From Paramacrobiotus metropolitanus (taxonomy: Eukaryota > Tardigrada > Eutardigrada > Parachela > Macrobiotidae), in assembly GCF_019649055.1 (NCBI RefSeq), contig NW_026570264.1, positions 1 through 64,000 of the forward strand: 64,000 nucleotides of DNA. The letters are read 5' to 3'. A program made the position numbers and the translations under genes. How positions within the stretch are numbered: position 1 is the first letter of the stretch; every line of letters begins with the position of its first letter. The notes below the pieces were generated by a model. That model worked only from the letters and a program-made list of their open reading frames with translations. It was not told the origin of the DNA and ran no database searches. Shown piece by piece: positions 13,286-25,273 of the stretch.

Positions 13286-16200
13286 ATGCGGGATGGGCGA
13301 ACCCGATGGATACGCTGGATATCGGCCGCCGTGGTGATATTTCTACTGGGAATCAACGAATTATACGCTTACTATACCCGTACATTATGTTTCGGTAAGC
13401 TTGTCATATATTTAACACGTTCTCCTCAGTTTTTCCATTCAAAGAATCTTTTTTGGCAAAGAATGTCAGCCGTTAAATAATTATTTTTTGATGATTTCGT
13501 TATGAATGTTTTGTTACTACATTTTTTTAAGCCACAGTTTCTTGTAAACTGATTATCCAGTTTAAAGGCAAGAAACTAGAAATATAAACTTGTACTGTAT
13601 ATTGCGCACTACGATGTGCGGCTAAAAAATGTAAACTCGGCCATTCGGTCCGCAGTTCAGATTTACGAGTATTTAACAATAGTGTCACACAAACAGCCAA
13701 CGCGCAGAAATTGCCAGCGCTATGCTATAAGTCTTAACAGCGATGTTCTTGATTGCGCCGTATACGCTAAGAATTTCGTGTAACGCTTTTTTTCAGCGCC
13801 ACATAATACATTCTTCAAAAACTAACCAAAAACTTTCCAAAACCTGTTAATGTCTTACCAGGAACATTTTCCGCCTCCAAATTCAAAAAATTCTCATGTT
13901 CTGTAAAATGGTAGTGTATCTGTACTATTGTAGTATGCTTAAAAAAATAATTTTAGCTGCCATGGTCAAGGAGGCGTGGCCAGACAACAATTAAAAGTTT
14001 GCATGCTACCATATACTGCGTAATGCAGTGCAGTACAAGTTATGCGCAATCATTATGATTGTTAACTTTTTCCTGCAGCACCGTGGACTTTTGCAGCTGT
14101 CCGCTGTCGTGAAATGTTTTAAATGAAAGAGGCCCACGTGCGTCGGCTCGTGCCATTTGTGTGGACATTTCAAAAATTTGTAATGAAGTACAGCACAGAT
14201 CAGTGTATTAGCAGAACAAAGTTTGCACAACTTATTGTTTACAACACAGATCGATGAACATTTCCAAAAATGTGTATTCAAGCAGCAATGGCCCGAGCCG
14301 ACACACGTGGGCCTCTTTTACTTACATCATTTCACGACAGCGGGCAGCTGCAAAAGTCCACGGTGCTGTAGGAAAAATTTAACATAATGATTACGAATAA
14401 CTTGTACTGCACTGCATTACACAGTATATGATAGTAAGCAAACTTTTAATTGTTGTCTGGCCACGCCCCCTTGACGATAGCAGCTAAAAATATTTTTTAA
14501 GCATACTACAATAGTACACCACCATTTTACAAAACATGAGAATTTTTTGAATTTGGAGGCGGAAAACGTTCCCTGGTTTAGAGTGGAGTTTGGCTACTAT
14601 AGATGCAAAAATAACAAGCACGTGTTTAATGTGAATTACCCACGTCCATCTGGCTATAAGGTTGTATGTCCTGGTGTACGATTTCTATGTCAGATAACCA
14701 CCTAAAATACCATTACCTGAAATAATCAAACAAAAAAACGTAAAATTTCCAAATTAATCAAAACACAATTTTTTTAATTAGTCTATTGCTGTCTCCGCTA
14801 AGTAACTGATGGTGTTTTGGCTACTTCTGTTGCACTAACATACATCTGCCCCGGTTGGAATTATAAAGAACCGCGTATAAAGCCGTTGCACTACGATTCC
14901 CGTTCATAGTGTCAGTAGACGCTGATCAGGCCGTATCGTTTCTTTAAATTAATTGCAGGCAGCGGCGATTGTATCATCACAGCGGGCTATCGGGGCGGCG
15001 GCTTCGATGACGAGTATCATCGCTGGCTGATCGAGTGCGACGATGGGGAAGCGGTTATCGGTACAGCACACATTAATCATGTTAACCTTGTCGCATCAGC
15101 GATTTCCTGCTGATTTCCTGCTCTATCTTCATCGCAACATAAACAAAATAATATTTGCCGTATTAATGTACATGAAAATCTGTTCGATAAACGACTCACA
15201 AAAAAGGTTCCTTCGAAACAATTTACGAAACATTTTATTATTATTGCAGGAATCTACGATACCTACATGCAGTTCATGGCCATGTCACGTAAGTGCAAAC
15301 GTAGCAGAGATGCGCCGGTCGGCTATTCTAACGATAAATTACGTACTGTAATCAAAAGTAGTGTAAAGTAAATAATTGCAAGTATATAGATAGTAATAAG
15401 ACAATTAATCTGCATTATAAGAACGAGGGTGTTTGCACGTGCGCAGAGGTCTGGTGTTTCTTCTCCTTTCCCTTGAAGCCACCGGGTAAAGGCATCTATC
15501 CCTATTATTCCACTTGCAACGTACGGTAAGAAGCCATCCACTCTGCTACTCGTAGATAGTTTTCCGTACGATATAACAGCAATGGGCATGTGCCAGTGTG
15601 TTGATTTCCGTTGTACAGGAATTTCACTCTGAACGAGTTCTACTGCTACGATAAAATGTTTCCCGAAGACACCGTGGATACTTTCGTTACCGGTAAGAGC
15701 TTGTTTTGCTGACGGAATGATGTGCAACCCGTGTGTGGGAGTCCACGAAAGCGGAAGTTGGGCACCGGGACTTTCCTCTCTAGGGTAGTGACCAGCTTTG
15801 GCACAGAACTCCAGTACATACGAGTATAAGTACGCTGTACGCTCCCATCCAGAATAGTTTACGGAGCGCCGTCAGCGGGGAATTCGTGTATGATGATCAA
15901 CGTAACATGAGTTTGTAAATAAATGTGGACGGCCATAATAGGTATCGTACGAAATTATGCTGTGCATTTCTATGCAGGATACTGGGCCGCCACCAGCGCT
16001 GATCCTATACAGCCGACACTGCAGAAATGCTGTAAGCGTACACGTTACATAAAGGTTACAACCACAGCTTTAAAATCATCTGCATCGCCGGCAATAGTAA
16101 TTAGATTAATGCAGGATTAATTATTTCTCATCATGACTGTGCAAACGTTTATGTTACGCTGCGCCAGGTAAAACTCCGAAAGGCTACCGTATCGACTATT

Positions 16201-16892
16201 CACGGTGTCAGTGGAAGTACACGCACGACAAGTACGTACATAACTAGAATTAATACGATAATAAAAATACTCATTGTCAGATTAGCGTTAAAATATCACT
16301 ATCAAACCATTGTTATTATCAGTATAAAATATTGTTATTAACATTGTAGTTTCTGCATTTAAGCTAGCTAAGCGGGGCAAAGGGGGAGTTATGGTTCTGT
16401 GAGCAAAATTATTTTGTTCAATGAAATTATGCATTAGACTAGTGACCTTATCAAGTCAATGCTTTCTGCTGCAGAAATGGGGAACACTATGACGGCTACT
16501 GGGTGGTTAAGTGTGACACCAACTATGTTGTCACCGGTAAGAATTCTCCAGCCCGCTCGATGTCTCAGACTGTTGACTGAACAAGTTGTTATCGCACAGG
16601 AACCGGTCAGGCATTGAATCCCTGGGATAACGTCAAGCATTTCACATGGATTCAGGTACAGCTAATAAGACTGTCAGATTGTGTCCGTAAATTTTGTATA
16701 GTTTCGAAAATAAGCGGTTTCCGCCCTGATCTTGATTTTTTCCGCGAGCCACCACAATTGCGAATTAATTGACTCTAGCGAATAATTTTGTTTTGTATTA
16801 AATAGTGTTGTCCTGTGATAACCACCGGTGCCGCTTTCGGTCTCCCCATCGGCAACCGCCCTCCATCTGGACATTATCTGGCTGGCGGATGA
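13286..16892 (+). CDS. T2: secreted Cys-rich protein, family T
   Basis: Ten exons: 13286-13394, 14959-15060, 15250-15288, 15447-15525, 15619-15692, 15978-16031, 16168-16231, 16475-16536, 16600-16655, 16806-16892. They join to 726 nt, 241 aa. Exon lengths match T1 and T3 to the base except for the first and last. The start ATG precedes a signal-like AAVVIFLLGINELYA. Motifs in order: LCFG|SGDCIITAGY, GGGFDDEYHRWLIEC, QVWCFFSFPLKPPGKG, EFYCYDK, DTFVTG, LQKCC, YRIDYSRCQWKYTHD, GEHYDGYWVVKCD, TGTGQA, WIQ|CCP. The C-terminal tail (about 25 residues) is unlike those of T1 and T3. It is secreted and Cys-rich with unknown function; it follows the sulfurtransferase gene on the same strand by about 480 bp. 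AATAAA at 17081-17086 is a likely poly(A) signal. Confidence 0.82.
13858..14576. mobile_element. Foldback element M3
   Basis: About 290-bp inverted arms (13858 to about 14150, and about 14285-14576) surround a short centre. The ends are CCAGGAAC...GTTCCCTGG. Long shared tracts include GGCCACGCC with the adjoining CAATTAAAAGTTTGC. It lies in intron 1 of T2. It has no transposase; the open frame at 14006-14281 is a by-product of the arms. Confidence 0.85.
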
Positions 16893-17316
16893 TGAAGCGA
16901 AGCGCTCAGTTTTTTTTGTTACGTTTTGCGAACTGTTAATTAATTTTCTGGAGTTCAGACATGTTGCTCATATGTTTTGTTATACAACTGTCACATTTAC
17001 AACGGTTATAAAATTGTACATAATTTTTTCAACGCTCACACTCTGCACAGCTGCACTGCTGAGCAAAGTGGCAGTAAAGTAATAAAGCAGCGTGTAAAAA
17101 GAATGAACCGGCGTTTAAGAAACACCTTCTATTCACCAAATCCTAATAATTCTGCTACGTTAACAATAAGAATTGGTACAATAAAGTAATTTGACCTTAT
17201 CACTCGCCATAAGGCTTCATCGGCGCGCACTACTGTCCATTCTACCATCGCTGTGTTTTTTATTCGCTGCCAGAATTGTCTGTCTACTGGAATCGATTTT
17301 ATTTGGACGTGCCAGG

Positions 17317-20300
17317 ATGCGGGAGCCCTTCGTTAAGCTATTCCCCGTGTGTGCCGCGGTATTCTTATTCAAAATCGTGTCGACATATTATCAGAACTAT
17401 CGGTGCTTTGGTATGTAGTATAATAATAATTGCGCGGCTTTCTCCGTATATTAAAGCGCGAAAAACGGTGCAGTGGATTTACTGTACTGTATGCTGCAAG
17501 GTGTGTTGTGTGCAGGCACCGGCGACTGTATCATCTCGGCGGGATACATGGGCGGTGGCTTCACGGATGCCTATGACCGTTGGTTGATTGAATGCGCCGA
17601 TGGGGAAGCGGCCATTGGTAAGTCGTTTATTGGGTAATTAGCCCTTTCGCCGGGGCCCGGTACCCAACAGGTTCACATGGTGCTTAGTAATGTAAAATAT
17701 TGATCGCATCACTGTACTGCGGCTTGGACTTTAGAAATTCACAGATGGCCGAGTTTTCCGTTAAATAATATCGTTGTTCCAATGAAATTATGCGATAGAT
17801 TTAAAGGTTTATTTTCCATTATACGCAGCCCATTAATTGCGATTCAGCACATAGTTGGAACAAAACTTTTTCTAGTGTGCCATAACACATAACAATATTA
17901 TTCAACTCTCATTTAACAATATCAATAGCTCGCATAGCATATTATTTTTATTTAAGCTGGAAGTCTGATTTTAAAGCTACCAACGAACAGATCTGATGTT
18001 CTGTAAATTAGTGGGGCCTATGAGTTTTTTCAGCTAAAGGGCGTCCGTAAAGGTGCTCGCAGTCGCCTCTACGAGCCGAAACAAAACGCATATTAGTCTA
18101 TTACATCAAGATTCCTTCCCGACTGTTGACGGTTTGACTGTTGGGATCAGAGTCCATTGAGATAAGCGCAACAACTGTGATTTGCCGTATTAAATAGGCC
18201 ACACACACAACTTTGAAAACGTTATCCGAAATGAAAAGCAAGTCCCGGCTTGCTTTTCATTTCGGCACAGCACTCTGACATAGATGCCAGCTCGGTCCAC
18301 ATAGATAACTTCACGTCGCGTTCATAGTTATCGTCATGACAGTTCATCTGCTACCACGGTAATGGTTGTTTTGCGTTATCTCAGTGGACTTTGATCCCAA
18401 CAGTTTACCCGGCAACAGTCGGGAAGGCATCGTCATGTAATGGACTATTAACTTTCACTTTCAAAGCGCTTTAAATGTGCGCGGGAAGACAGCCTATAAT
18501 CATTCCAGCAATCCCAAGTTAATACGAAATATCTTTTAGCGGTGTCCTTTCGTTTTTGTATTTGCAATTTACTCCAGGAAAGAAAAACGCGAATCGTCCT
18601 TATGTCTCATGCCGCTAAATTCGCAATTTGTATTCGATGGTTTTCATTTTTAGTTTACTAGTAGATTGCATCAGAGTAAACACTGAAATTCTGAAAGTTA
18701 TTAAATCCGATAATACTCCATGTGTATCTAGAAAATGGTATTGAAGTGCAAGCACCTTTTTAACCTTAACATCCTGTACTTACGGGAAGTGGTCTGGTTC
18801 ATAGTATCAGATTGTGCACAGGCATGAAAACTTTCACTTTCGCGCATGTCCAAACACTTTTTGTGTAGTTTTTTTCATTCGGTAGTCAAATGCTTTGTAC
18901 ACCGGTGCGAAAACGTTTATGCGCGCAACTTCCGGTTGAAGAGTTATGGGTGAAATCATAATTCCAACAATTTAAACGCCCGATGGTGTACCCAATTCTT
19001 CTTATAAACCAATCCTCTTCAAATTTTGCATGAAAATGCACGTTAGCGTGAAAAGCGGTTTTCGCCGAGCCAGGTTTCCAGCTATTTTTTTTAATTTTTT
19101 GGCTAATTTTGAAATTTTAGAAATTTATTTTATAATTTAAAAATTATAGTGGAAACCCGATTTGGTGTAAAAACAACCCCCGGAAAATGGCGTTTTCATG
19201 CAAAATTTGGAGAAGAGGTGCATAATGAGACTTCCGTGTGTTTAAAATACACTTTGTTTAAAATACATGTGTTTACACTTTCGTGTGCTTAAAATTTTGA
19301 AATGTTTTCACCCAGAACTCTTCAGCCGGATGTTGCGCACATAGACGACTTCACACCAGTGTTTACAAAGCATTTGACTATGGAATGAGAAAGAAACAAT
19401 GCAAAAAGTGCAAGTGCTAGAACTTGTATTGGAATACCTATGCGCGAAAGTGAAAGGTTTCGTACATGAAAAAGGATTTGGCGCTATGTACCGTACACTT
19501 CTTTTAACTTCCCCACACTTCCCTTGACTTACATTACAGGCTTATGGTAAGTCAGGGTACACAACATTACGCAGAAACCGATTACCCGAACTCGAAGTAT
19601 CATAGTACCGTATAGCTGTTACGAGAAGTGTTGTTATGGTGACTGCGTTATCGCGTGGAAACTGGAAATCTCCAAAACGCCGATAGGAACGATTTCTTAC
19701 ATCCACGAGTATGTCACCAGAAACTCAGCGAGACTAATTGCTTGCAAGCAGTGCAGTGATTTCCTCAAATATTTTTCCCCACTGCGAAGCAACTCATTGA
19801 TCAACAAGGAAAAGATTCAGACATTTCTTAGCTGTGCTAGGCACAGCCTTTACCTTCTTCTCGTCGGTCCAAATTATGAGGCCGAACTTTCACACAATCA
19901 CCCAAATTGGGCAGACCATAGTGGACGGTCAAGTAGGGTGAGTTGATGGCACTGTTTATGCCAGCCAGGACTCCGGTATATCATTTCTTCGTGTGCTAGG
20001 GTTAATCGGCGGTGTTCCGTGGTCCTCACCGCAAGTACTGAAGTCCAAATTCTCCAAAACAAACACAACGACATCGCGCACTATAAATACCACTGCCTGA
20101 CAATCAGACCGAAAACGGGCATCCTGGGAAACAAGAACTCTGACGAACTTAAAGCGCCTGATTTATTCTTTCCCATAATGCTTGTTTTCATTATCTGTAT
20201 GTCCTGTAAATAGTATTTTACAAGGTAGCGATTATTTTAAACATGGCAAACAAATCACGGGAGAAATGTTACTGCTAGAAAGCAACTCTGGCGCATCCAA

Positions 20301-23300
20301 CGATTTCGTATAAAAAGCGATCATTACCATAAAGGAACTGTAAGAGCACTACGTAACGTAAGGCAACTCCAAAATCTGCAGTTGGTACCTGGGCAGCACA
20401 AGGGAATACGGGTAGTCCTTCGCTCATGCTGTATGCATCTTCCTGCGTTAGTACCGTTATCCGCAAGCGTAACAATCGATTGACGACTGCCGCGAGTGCG
20501 AGTATTGATTTTTCGACCGGTGTAACAGCGACTGCGGCGCATCCGAGATTTTGCGCCAGGCGATAGCCATGCGACAGCGGGTGCTTAGCACTCGAGGACG
20601 TATGGGCTCTGTTGTGTGTAGAATTTGTAAGGGTAGTAATTTTTGTAGAATCTGCAGTCTACCTATATGTCCTATGGAGAGGACGATTTTCGACATGGGT
20701 ATTTCGGTATAAATGAGGCCGCTTTTGAAGTTCGCTGACGAAATGGTCTTTGATTGGGAGTTTGAGTAGGAAGTGGGTTGAGATTTCTTTTGTATTGGTT
20801 GTTTTGTAAAGTATAGTGTGGTTTTGGTATGTAAAGGGGTCTGAGTGATGTTGGAAATTAGTTGGTGAGTTGGTTATTTGGGAGTTTGTTGCTGAAAATC
20901 TTTGTGTTGTGCGCATTGATTCGAAGTTGGAGATTTGATGGTGTTTGAAGTTGGTAATTCAATTTGTTATTAGCAATTGAAAGTTTAATAGTAATTATAG
21001 TAGTATGATATTACTGGTCGGTGGGAGAACGGAAATTTGTTAAATTAATGACGGATAGTGGAAGTTTCAGTTTGGACGAATAGCAAAAGTGCATAGTGGT
21101 TTTGGAAAAAGTATTTTTGTTTTGATCTTGTTTTGTTATTTTTTTAGTATTTTGATGTGGTTATATTCTAAATAATAGAAATTTGTCGTTATTTTGAATT
21201 TAAGATTTTATGTATATACTTATTACTGGTATTTTTTATGTACGTGTTATCTGTCGTTAGTTTATGCTTGTTGTGGTTTCTCGTTTTATACAATTATTAA
21301 ACTAAATATTAAAATTTTAATGGTTCAGGTAAATAGTACTTAAGAAGGGTACGAAACGCTAAAAGGTTATAATTAGCTCTAGCGTGTTTTGCTGGTCAGA
21401 TAATGCTAAGCAACGTGGAAAAATTGTGAGATTGATAGCATATTAATCGATTAGATAATGACTTTTGGTTACATATTCTGAGCAATTGGATACTGAAAAA
21501 ATTGTGACACATTTTGAACTTGTATATTGTGATAGTCCTTGTAAAAATGATATGTAGTAAATTTAAACTAACAATTTAAATTTAGATAGACTAAAAATAA
21601 AATAAATTTAATGAAAGTACAATTTTAAAACAATAATAAACGCACGTTTTTTTATGTATTGCATATTGCATTAAATATGATGGATTGCCATTACTTGCAT
21701 TATTATTGTTTTTACTCTAAAATACTGAATCCACCTGTTTCTCATGTTAAATTTTCTCATGACAAAATTTTAATTAAGGGAAGAAGTTTGAGGGTTAATT
21801 TAGGGTTACTGCGCATAAATGATTTTCTCCAATAAATTTAATGGGATTTGCAATAAAATTTTGTCATGAGAAAATTTGACATGAGAAACAGGTGGATTCA
21901 GTCATGCGATACGGCTTCAGTTAGCGGTTTCAGTGAGTCATTGAACCGTCTCCGCGGCTGTAGAAATCTTAAGCATTAGTATGAAATGCTTTTTTCGAAA
22001 TGTTTTCGTTAGAGTATTCTCGACAGAATTAATGAAGCTGACGTGAAAATATCCGTTAACCTAAAAGTTAACCGTTAACGGATTCTAGATAAACTGAATC
22101 ATACAAGCAGGTGGCAAAAAAAGTACAAGCCATAAGTACACGTACACAAGAAAAAATTTCAAAAACCAATATGGACGAAATGTCCTGTTGCCGAAATGAG
22201 AGCTAGCCGGAGTAATTCAGTGCGGCGGAAATGTAACGCGGCCGAAGTGATCGGACGCGGTAGAACTCATCCTGCAAATAATTCCCGCCTGGCAATTAGA
22301 GTGCTCCTGGATCAGACTGCTCAGGAGCAACTCTTCCCGCTAGGTTTTGGTTATTGTACTGTTTGGCAATAACAGGTACGGTAGATGCCTTGTCTTATCG
22401 TATACCACTCTATTTAAACCGCGGCCAGTCGTTCAATTTCTACAACTGTTTTGGTCATTTATATTTTTAAAGCCTCTAATTATTTGTGAGAGGAATTTAG
22501 GTGAACATTCGTTTTCTTGTCTGCCCATACGAGGAGGTACTCGGCGGCGCTAGTCAGGAATTTGTACTGAATAAACTTTTACATCTAACAATATTAGTAT
22601 TTAACACGCCTGCGTCCGAAAACGTTGACACTTGCGCTTATGTATAACTGATAACTGAATACTGTTTTTCAGGTATTTATGATGGCTACAAGAAATTCTC
22701 GGGAATCTCACGTAAGGCACTCAAATGCCACCGGCAGGTGGCGCTGAGCGTTCAGCTGAATGTCCTATCTCCTTACAGAAGTGTGGTGTTATTTTGCATT
22801 TCCTCTGAAACCGCCGGGTAAAGGCTTCTATCCGTATTATCCGCACTGCAACGTCAGGTGACAAAATTCCGTTCTACGTACAATGTTTTTGTAATACGGA
22901 TTAACCTGACATACAGTGATCTGATACAATCTGCATTAACAGAAACATCACGATACATGAGTATTACTGCTATGATAAATACTACCCCGTGGACACCGTC
23001 GACACATTTGTTACCGGTACATTTATCCCAAGTGTTGTGTGCGTTGACGTTACCTTGGAGCACTTTACAGGATATTATTCGCCGACGAATTACGATCCCG
23101 CCGAGCCATCCCTACAAAAATGTTGTAAGTCTACTATGTATAACACACATTTCACTGGATAAGTGCTTTAACTTAACGTTGGGTTGGCTAGCTAGGCAGG
23201 ACCCCGCCGGGATACCGTATCGATTACAATCGCTGCCAATGGAAGTACACGCATGACCGGTAAAAAATGATCCATCGCATTATCAGCTTTTGCTGGATTT

Positions 23301-24691
23301 TCCATATTCAGCTGCATCAGCAACCCATCCAGCAGTTAGTGTACTGAATGCAATGTACAGAGTTGTGTAAAAGTTCGTACTATGCATGCTCGATTCGTTG
23401 GTCAGCTGGATTTCGCTGTGCGCTAAAACTGTAGAGTATGATTTAGGGGCTTCTTTATTGTTCTCTCTTTGTACGTACTGAAGAATTTGTAAGTACTGTA
23501 CCCTAATCCTGCACTTGCGGAAATTTGTTCAGTGCAGTCACACGCACTTTGTACGAGCGGATTCGCCATTCACGTACACGGCTTGCAGCTAGTGCATGTT
23601 AGAAAGTGAACTGGCTAAACGTTTATCCGGCTATACAGCACCGCGTCGCTCATAGCGTATAATTTCCGTCAAAGCGGCACCCATAAATTACGGCGCAAGC
23701 CGGGGGAGGGGGGAGGTCCTCCAAGTGTTTCTGTTTGTTACAAAGGGGAGGGGGGTTTTAAAAACTTGTGACGATTATGGCGTCACCATGCTATATCTAT
23801 GGAGGGGTTCTAATTTTGTTACGTAACGCTCAGAGGAGGGGATCTCGGTTTTGTTAACACTGGTGACATAGAGGGGGGGGGGTATCCAAAACGCTCATTT
23901 TTTGCGTTACGTAATTTATGGACGCCGCCCAAGTGCAGGGTTAGAGTACAGTACTGCGTACGTACAATGGCTGATATTGAAAAGCTATGAGCAGTTTCGC
24001 AAGACAACTGGAATAGCGACAGTTGACGGAAGTCAGCCGATGCATTTCCAAAAACTTTACTTTTGCCACTGAACTATAATTTTGTCACATTTATAGATTG
24101 CTTTCATAAAGAAATTTTCTCAGTAATATTAATTTTACCAATTCGAGTGTAAAATTTTTCTCCTTGTATGCCGACGTGCGGTAATCTGTGTGCAGCAGGT
24201 GCATTTATGCAACGTTGTACATAAAGCTACATCTACAAGCCTACAACGTTTCTAAAGAAGCACTGAAGAAGCTAATAAACTGATTTTTTCTTATAAGTCT
24301 GCTATCTTAATTAGGATGGGCGAACATTATGATGGATATTGGCTGGTTAAATGCGATACAAATTTTATAATGACAGGTACGTACAAAGTTTCACACTGAC
24401 GCGAATTGTTCGGGGATGCGACAATACTCCCGAACATAGTTTTCTAATGTCCTTATTTCGCTTGCAGGAACCGGTCAAGCGCGTAATCCCTATGATAACC
24501 AGACACACTGGGTGTGGATCCAGGTAAGTGGGCGATCCAGGTTTAACACGCACCAGAATTCTCATTGTCCTTCCTATCCGCATTAGTGCTGTCCGACCGT
24601 TTACCTCGGTTATCCTGGATATGCAGCACTAGCCAGGCCGAATCCTTACTCGTATGTGCCCAGCAGGAGAGCCTCACTTTCCTATGGATAA
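17317..24691 (+). CDS. T3: secreted Cys-rich protein, family T
   Basis: Ten exons: 17317-17410, 17516-17617, 22673-22711, 22779-22857, 22943-23016, 23071-23124, 23196-23259, 24315-24376, 24468-24523, 24587-24691. They join to 729 nt, 242 aa. Signal-like FPVCAAVFLFKIVS is followed by YYQNYRCFG. Then come GTGDCIISAGYMGGGF, RWLIECADGEAAIG, QVWCYFAFPLKPPGKG, YYCYDK, DTFVTG, LQKCC, YRIDYNRCQWKYTHD, GEHYDGYWLVKCD, TGTGQARNPYDN and WIQ|CCP. The tail resembles that of T1 (ends in a Tyr-Gly). Exon 7 must use acceptor gctag|GCAGG, since the next AG breaks frame. Intron 2 is 5,055 bp and carries several foldback elements. Head-to-tail with T2, 425 bp apart. Confidence 0.82.
18094..18447. mobile_element. 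Foldback MITE M4
   Basis: Inverted arms of about 80 bp (TAGTC...GACTA ends, with TTCCCGACTGTTG and its complement) flank a core that itself holds a perfect 40-bp palindrome at 18226-18265 (CCGAAATGAAAAGCAAGTC arm). It lies in T3 intron 2. Confidence 0.8.
18784..19523. mobile_element. Foldback element M5, copy 1
   Basis: Inverted arms over nearly the full 740 bp. The ends are GGGAAGTGG and its near complement; inner matches include GCGCGCAACTTCCGG / CCGGATGTTGCGCAC and CTTTCACTTTCGCGCAT / ATGCGCGAAAGTGAAAG. A second, shorter copy is at 51031-51535. Non-autonomous, in T3 intron 2. Confidence 0.8.
19575..19937 (+). other. Unassigned Cys-rich open frame, possible exon
   Basis: A frame without ATG stays open for about 130 codons (19553-19946) inside T3 intron 2. 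Bounded by an acceptor-like acgcag and a donor-like gtgagt, it would read CYEKCCYGDC near its start, then IACKQCSDF. No domain recognised and no partner exon found. It could be a decayed gene fragment or a passenger of the adjacent foldback element. Confidence 0.2.
20761..21180. other. C-depleted, G/T-rich segment
   Basis: By hand count only about 20 of 420 plus-strand bases are C while G and T are abundant. The skew starts near 20700 and fades by about 21250. No coding support; one minus-strand frame (20659-20916) is open only because of the skew. Confidence 0.5.
21724..21902. mobile_element. Short MITE M6
   Basis: 179 bp with about 50-bp terminal inverted repeats starting ACTGAATCCACCTGTTTCTC; only one or two mismatches are visible over the arms, which suggests a recent insertion. 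In T3 intron 2. Confidence 0.85.
23681..23921. mobile_element. MITE, family M1, second copy
   Basis: Shares with 2891-3148 the CCATAAATTACG ends, the ggggaggggg tracts and the GATCTCGGTTTTGTTA block. The left terminal repeat has changes while the right end is intact. In T3 intron 7. Confidence 0.78.
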
Positions 24692-25273
24692 TGTGGATAC
24701 AGCACAAACTTAACCACTGATATATTTGCGGTTGATGTCTTGTTAACGTGTTTTAGCAGAAATAACATTTAACGGAATCCGTGCCGGCTGTGTTGCAGTT
24801 AAATTCATTTCTTGTGTAAAAAATGTCTTAATCTCTTAGCACGTTATCTGATGGTCCAAAAGTACGACCTATGTCTTTTGTAAAAGGTAACAATTCTGCC
24901 GCCGGCATCGAATCTCTTAACCGCAAATTATGCAACGATACAATTTTCTTTGCAACCGCTGTCCGCCGATAATGCTGACCCGCGATAATGGATAATCAGG
25001 CAACGGAAAGTAGTGCAACATTTCACACATACAGAAAGTGTTCTGCATGGCACAATCTGACATCCTGTTATGTTTCGAAGATAATCAGTGTAGCGAAGAC
25101 GCTGATAGCGGTGCATTCACTCGATATGAGAGCAAATGTAGCAAAATGTACATGTCGATTATCCCAGCAGTCACCGCATTAAAAGTGGAAAATAGAAGTG
25201 GTTCGTGAAGATTGTAGAGAAATTCCTTGTTTTTTGGTGGGGCAATATTAGAGGTTACCTTTAAGGGATTACC

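Noticed and set aside
14006-14281. 91-codon minus-strand frame
   Set aside because: Falls within the arm and loop of foldback M3.
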